Shown piece by piece: positions 60,679-64,000 of a stretch of 64,000 nucleotides of DNA. A program made the translations under genes and the position numbers. Origin of the DNA: Sphingobacterium sp. SYP-B4668. GTDB lineage: Bacteria; Bacteroidota; Bacteroidia; Sphingobacteriales; Sphingobacteriaceae. Location: positions 1,736,001-1,800,000 of the forward strand of contig NZ_CP115483.1 of NCBI RefSeq assembly GCF_027627455.1. The letters are read 5' to 3'. The notes under the pieces are model-generated. The model saw only the letters and a list, made by a program, of their open reading frames with translations. It was not told the origin of the DNA and did not search any database. Each line of letters starts with the position of its first letter. Within the stretch, counting starts at the first letter, position 1.

Positions 60679-62097
60679 TTACTTAAGCAAAGATGGCTTT
60701 TCCTGATAAGTTTTCCATAACAATTCTCCAAATAATGTATTCGTCCACGCAAACCAGTGACGGGTATATTTTGTCGGATCGTCTTTATGGAAAGATTCGT
60801 GCATGAATCCAGTGCCGCCGTGGGTTTTAATCAGCGTCTGTATACAATTGCGAATTTCAGTCTCATCGGAGGTTGTAAATGCACGCATGATAATAGACAT
60901 CGGCCAAATCATGTCGCGACCAATATGTGGACCACCGATACCTTCTGCCGCTGTACCTTTGAAAAAGAATGGGTTGTCAGCTGACAAAATGTATTTGCGG
61001 GTACGTTGATATACTTCATCATTCACATCTACAGCTCCTAAATATGGTAAAGCTAATAGACTTGGAACATTGGCATCGTCCATCATCAAATGACTACCAA
61101 AGCCGTCAACTTCGAATGCATATACTCGACCAAATTTTGGGTGGTCGATAATTCCATATTTTTGCACTGCTTGTTCCACCTCATTGGCTAGATTTTCCAT
61201 CTTCGAGGCGAGGTCTGTATTGTTTTTTACTTTACGTAGTATCTCGGCAGATTGTCTCAGACTCACTACTGCAAATAGATTAGAAGGAATGAGGAAAGAG
61301 AATACGGTGGCATCATCAGAAGGTCTAAAGCTTGATACAATTAGTCCTACAGGTTTTACAGGATATCCAAGGCCATCTACTTGCAAAGTATCTGAACCTC
61401 TTGCAGTGGTCCTTTCAAATTTGTACGGGCCTTGATTCTCTTTTCTTTGTTGCTCAATAAAGGTCTTATAAATATTTTGTTGTGCTTGCACCCATTCCTC
61501 ATCAAATGGAGTTGCATCATTGGACGCTTTCCAATAAGCATAAGCTAGGCGGATAGGATAACATAACGAGTCGATTTCCCATTTACGCTCATGGATACCA
61601 GGCTTCATGTTGGTATGATCGGTAAACCATTCACCCTTTTTTGTAGGGTCGTTATAAAACGCGTTGGCGTAAGGATCTATATTGATACATTTACTCTGCT
61701 TACGGACTAAACCCATGATGAGGCTTTGAAGGTTTTTATCTTTCTTCATAAAAGGAAGATAGGGCCACACTTGGGCGCTACTATCACGAAGCCACATGGC
61801 ATCGATATCACCCGTAATTACATAGGTGAGCGGTTTGTCACCATCTTTTTCTGGATAGACGGTTGTGTCCAACGTGTTTGGAAAACAGTTGTTGAACATC
61901 CAAGCCATCTCTTTATTAGAGACGCCTTTTTGGAATTCGCTAATGACATCTTCAATAACCTTGCTTGAAAAATGTCTCTTATCTTTTGCTAGACGGACGA
62001 CCGGAAAGGAGCTCTGCATCTCTGCAAAGGAAAGCTTGCTCGCCATCACTCCAGCACTTAATAGGGCCGCATTTTGAAGGAATGTTCTTCGTTTCAT
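60679..62097 (-). CDS. GH125 family exo-alpha-1,6-mannosidase-like protein
   Basis: This 472-residue exported protein has a signal resembling a Tat leader (RRTFLQNAALLSAG) and an (alpha/alpha)6-type catalytic domain. The GH125 hallmark GDIDAMWLRDSSAQVWPYLP (about 92-111), the following INIDPYANAFY and the late GGTGFMHESFHKDDP (about 430-444) are present. Family members remove alpha-1,6-linked mannose from N-glycan or mannan chains. It is flanked by a terminator and by the divergent RemB/Wzi-like gene. The LacI gene two genes away may regulate it; this is inferred. Confidence 0.92.
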   Translation of the reverse strand: MKRRTFLQNAALLSAGVMASKLSFAEMQSSFPVVRLAKDKRHFSSKVIEDVISEFQKGVSNKEMAWMFNNCFPNTLDTTVYPEKDGDKPLTYVITGDIDAMWLRDSSAQVWPYLPFMKKDKNLQSLIMGLVRKQSKCINIDPYANAFYNDPTKKGEWFTDHTNMKPGIHERKWEIDSLCYPIRLAYAYWKASNDATPFDEEWVQAQQNIYKTFIEQQRKENQGPYKFERTTARGSDTLQVDGLGYPVKPVGLIVSSFRPSDDATVFSFLIPSNLFAVVSLRQSAEILRKVKNNTDLASKMENLANEVEQAVQKYGIIDHPKFGRVYAFEVDGFGSHLMMDDANVPSLLALPYLGAVDVNDEVYQRTRKYILSADNPFFFKGTAAEGIGGPHIGRDMIWPMSIIMRAFTTSDETEIRNCIQTLIKTHGGTGFMHESFHKDDPTKYTRHWFAWTNTLFGELLWKTYQEKPSLLK

Positions 62098-62492
62098 TAT
62101 GGTGGTATTATAAATTAGTTACTATTAATCTCTCGCAATATAATAAAAAAATTGTTCTATTGGTATCGCAAATACGTTTTAGCTTGGTGATAATAAAGGT
62201 TTGCAACCATTAGTTAAATATTATTTAGTTAATTTGCACTTCGGAATGGATTTTGCTTAATGATTCCCGGAAATTTGATAGGAAAAAGGAATGTATATGC
62301 GGCCATAGTTAATAAGACCCTAAAGACTATTTCCTGTCCATAAATGCAAACTGTATTTGAAATATTCAGGTAGCCTCGGCTACACAAACATGAAAAATTT
62401 AGTTTGGATATTCCATACCGATACATCGGGACAAGTTAATGATAGATGAAGATCAAACGGAGCTTACGAGCTCAAGACGTAATTAAATACAT
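62098..62492. other. 395-base divergent intergenic region
   Basis: No gene is seen. It contains two direct copies of TTAGTTAA near 62210-62230 and, at its right end, the leader element also found at 4521. Clear TAnnTTTG boxes are not found for either flanking gene. Confidence 0.5.
62457..62492 (+). promoter_or_regulatory. Leader element shared with the gene at 4557
   Basis: GAGCT-TACG-AGCTC (perfect five-base hairpin) then an A/T stretch ending ATACAT directly before the ATG. It aligns to the element before the M48 protease at 4521-4556 with one gap. Confidence 0.35.
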
Positions 62493-64000
62493 ATGAAATT
62501 TACTATACTCAAGCCTTGGTTGCGCTGGACGATTGCTACTTTGCCTTTGGCAATTGTCACACTCCCGACTTTTGCTCAGGTCAAAAACCAAACATACTCT
62601 TACCAATATTATCAAAAGTTCAATGACGTGGTTTATTCTCCAGATACTCGAGAATTTACGTCTTCCAAACCCTTTGTATTTAAAGATTTACTTCTGTCGC
62701 GATACGACTCTTTAGGAAGTGTAGGGCAAGTAGACTCGGACAATCTCTTTATGCGGAAGATTTTTAATGAACATCTTGTTCAGGTTGAAAAGGAAGATCA
62801 TACTTTTTACCTAGATTTTATGCCAGACTTCCAGATTGGAAAGGACCTAATGGGAGACAAACGAAGTACTTATATGAATACTCGGGGTTTTCAAGCTGGA
62901 TTGACCATTGGAGATAAATTTACTTTTTATGCCAATGCTTATGAGAACCAAGCTCGATTTCCAGGTTACCTGGACGATTATATGACCCGTAATGAACTCA
63001 TCCCTGGTCAAGGAGTAACCAAAATGCAGTCCAATAATGTCAAGGACTGGATGTATGCTACAGCAAGTGCAACTTATGATGTCAGCCCGTATCTTCAAGT
63101 GACACTTGCGTATGACAAAAATTTTATTGGTGATGGGTATCGGTCGCTTCTATTGTCGGATTTTTCTTCGAACTATACTCACTTGAAATTAAGAGGAAAG
63201 ATTGGGAATGTGCAATATACTTCCATTTGGGCTTATATGACAGATCCGAAGAATCCACGTGTTGATTCCCTCAATTCGGGAGGCCGTTTTGGCGATGGGA
63301 TCAAATGGGGTGCGTTCCAATATTTAGATTATAACGCAACCAACAGATTATCGGTGGGTTTTTTCCAAGCGGTGGTATGGGCGAATAAAAATGAGGCTGG
63401 TCATCGCGGATTTGATTTCAATTATATCAATCCGTTGATTTTTATTCGCCCTGTGGAGTCTAATAATGCCTCTTCACCTGATAAAATGTTTTTAGGACTG
63501 AATGCAAAGTACAAGGTATTGCGCAATGCAACTGTGTATGGACAATTCTTGTTAGGAGAATTTACCGCAAAGGAATTTTTTGGTGGAAATGGGTATGCAC
63601 ATAACAAATGGGGAGTGCAGTTAGGAGCGAGAGGATTTGACCTTTTCGGTGTGAAACATCTTAATTTCTTAGGAGAGTTCAATACAGTACGCCCCTATAC
63701 TTATCAACATTTTACTTCTATCTCTAATTATAGTAACCACGGCGAACCTCTTGCGCATCCTACAGGTGCTAATTTTAGAGAGTTGGTTGGGCTCCTGAAC
63801 TACTCGTGGAAAAGGTTCGATTTCTCGGGACAGCTGTTGTATAACAGGTTTGGTACAGATCCAAACATGGAGACTAATATGGGAGGAGATATCTTTCAAT
63901 CGTACAATGCAATTCCCAATTTGTATGGAAATTCGATTGGTCAAGGGGTGAAAAACAACCTGTATTTTGCGGATCTAAAAGCTGCATATGTATTGAATCC
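62493..64000 (+). CDS. RemB/Wzi-like outer-membrane protein, 3' truncated by window end
   Basis: A frame from ATG 62493 stays open to the end of the window (about 502 codons). It has a signal peptide (to about Gln29, LPTFAQ) and a long barrel-like sequence with the Wzi/RemB-like motif IGDGYRSLLLSDFSSNY (about residue 211) and a KWGAFQYLDYN segment (about residue 270). Wzi proteins hold capsule at the surface; RemB is a gliding-related relative in Flavobacterium. The C-terminus is missing and the exact role here is open. Confidence 0.8.
   Translation, partial: MKFTILKPWLRWTIATLPLAIVTLPTFAQVKNQTYSYQYYQKFNDVVYSPDTREFTSSKPFVFKDLLLSRYDSLGSVGQVDSDNLFMRKIFNEHLVQVEKEDHTFYLDFMPDFQIGKDLMGDKRSTYMNTRGFQAGLTIGDKFTFYANAYENQARFPGYLDDYMTRNELIPGQGVTKMQSNNVKDWMYATASATYDVSPYLQVTLAYDKNFIGDGYRSLLLSDFSSNYTHLKLRGKIGNVQYTSIWAYMTDPKNPRVDSLNSGGRFGDGIKWGAFQYLDYNATNRLSVGFFQAVVWANKNEAGHRGFDFNYINPLIFIRPVESNNASSPDKMFLGLNAKYKVLRNATVYGQFLLGEFTAKEFFGGNGYAHNKWGVQLGARGFDLFGVKHLNFLGEFNTVRPYTYQHFTSISNYSNHGEPLAHPTGANFRELVGLLNYSWKRFDFSGQLLYNRFGTDPNMETNMGGDIFQSYNAIPNLYGNSIGQGVKNNLYFADLKAAYVLN

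Noticed and set aside
1..64000. tRNA, rRNA, CRISPR arrays, IS elements or prophage
   Set aside because: No cloverleaf with TTCGA arm, no regularly spaced repeats, no transposase or terminal inverted repeats with target duplications, and no phage structural genes were found.

Overview
The window looks like chromosomal DNA of a Bacteroidota bacterium, most likely of the Sphingobacteriaceae (Sphingobacterium/Pedobacter type). This rests on a SusC/SusD pair, a second Oar-like TonB receptor, many short-signal lipoproteins, a DUF4783-nadC pair, an acyl-ACP desaturase, a LytS/LytTR two-component system, and several promoters of the Bacteroidota primary-sigma type (-7 box TAnnTTTG). I see no rRNA or tRNA gene, CRISPR array, intact insertion sequence or prophage. 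The genus is inferred from gene content only.

Layout. 0-6 kb: housekeeping genes (gpmI with a lipoprotein, DUF4783, nadC, plsY), then a lipoprotein M48 protease and an ecotin-type protease inhibitor. 6-12.4 kb: a four-gene RND efflux operon headed by its own TetR regulator, with a palindrome over the regulator's start codon. 12.4-15.2 kb: an orphan promoter-plus-terminator unit that may encode a small RNA, then a lipoprotein / SCO / cytochrome c operon and a DUF4442 protein. 15.3-27.5 kb is the most accessory part: an MFS transporter, a 56-residue Cys-rich microprotein, two tandem PAS-like LuxR paralogues that share an operator-like inverted repeat, a secreted serine protease followed by two unrecognised envelope proteins, a possible toxin remnant, two orphan proteins, an AraC regulator, a DUF808 protein and a divergent HxlR/YceI pair.

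27.6-48.6 kb: an Oar-like TonB receptor behind Pho-box-like repeats, then udk, a LysM/RlpA-like protein, NfeD, a FadL-type porin, a low-complexity Ser/Arg-rich lipoprotein, proS, a nucleotide-sugar-epimerase-like protein, metB, a TIGR02757 protein, gap with a thioredoxin-like lipoprotein, an AI-2E family protein, an acyl-ACP desaturase and sufS-sufE. 48.7-58.7 kb: one co-directional block of histidine kinase, large zinc metalloprotease, SusC, SusD and LytTR response regulator. It reads as a sensed protein- or peptide-harvesting locus whose two-component system has been split to its two ends. 58.7-64 kb: a LacI regulator, murI, a GH125 mannosidase and the start of a RemB/Wzi-like outer membrane protein cut off by the window edge.

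The most interesting items are the shared AAATACC-N8-GGTATTT repeat at both LuxR paralogues, the split-kinase metalloprotease-SusCD locus, the orphan small-RNA-like unit near 12.7 kb, the Pho-box-like repeats at 27.57 kb and the Cys-rich microprotein at 16.55 kb. All functions are read from sequence motifs; no database search was possible.
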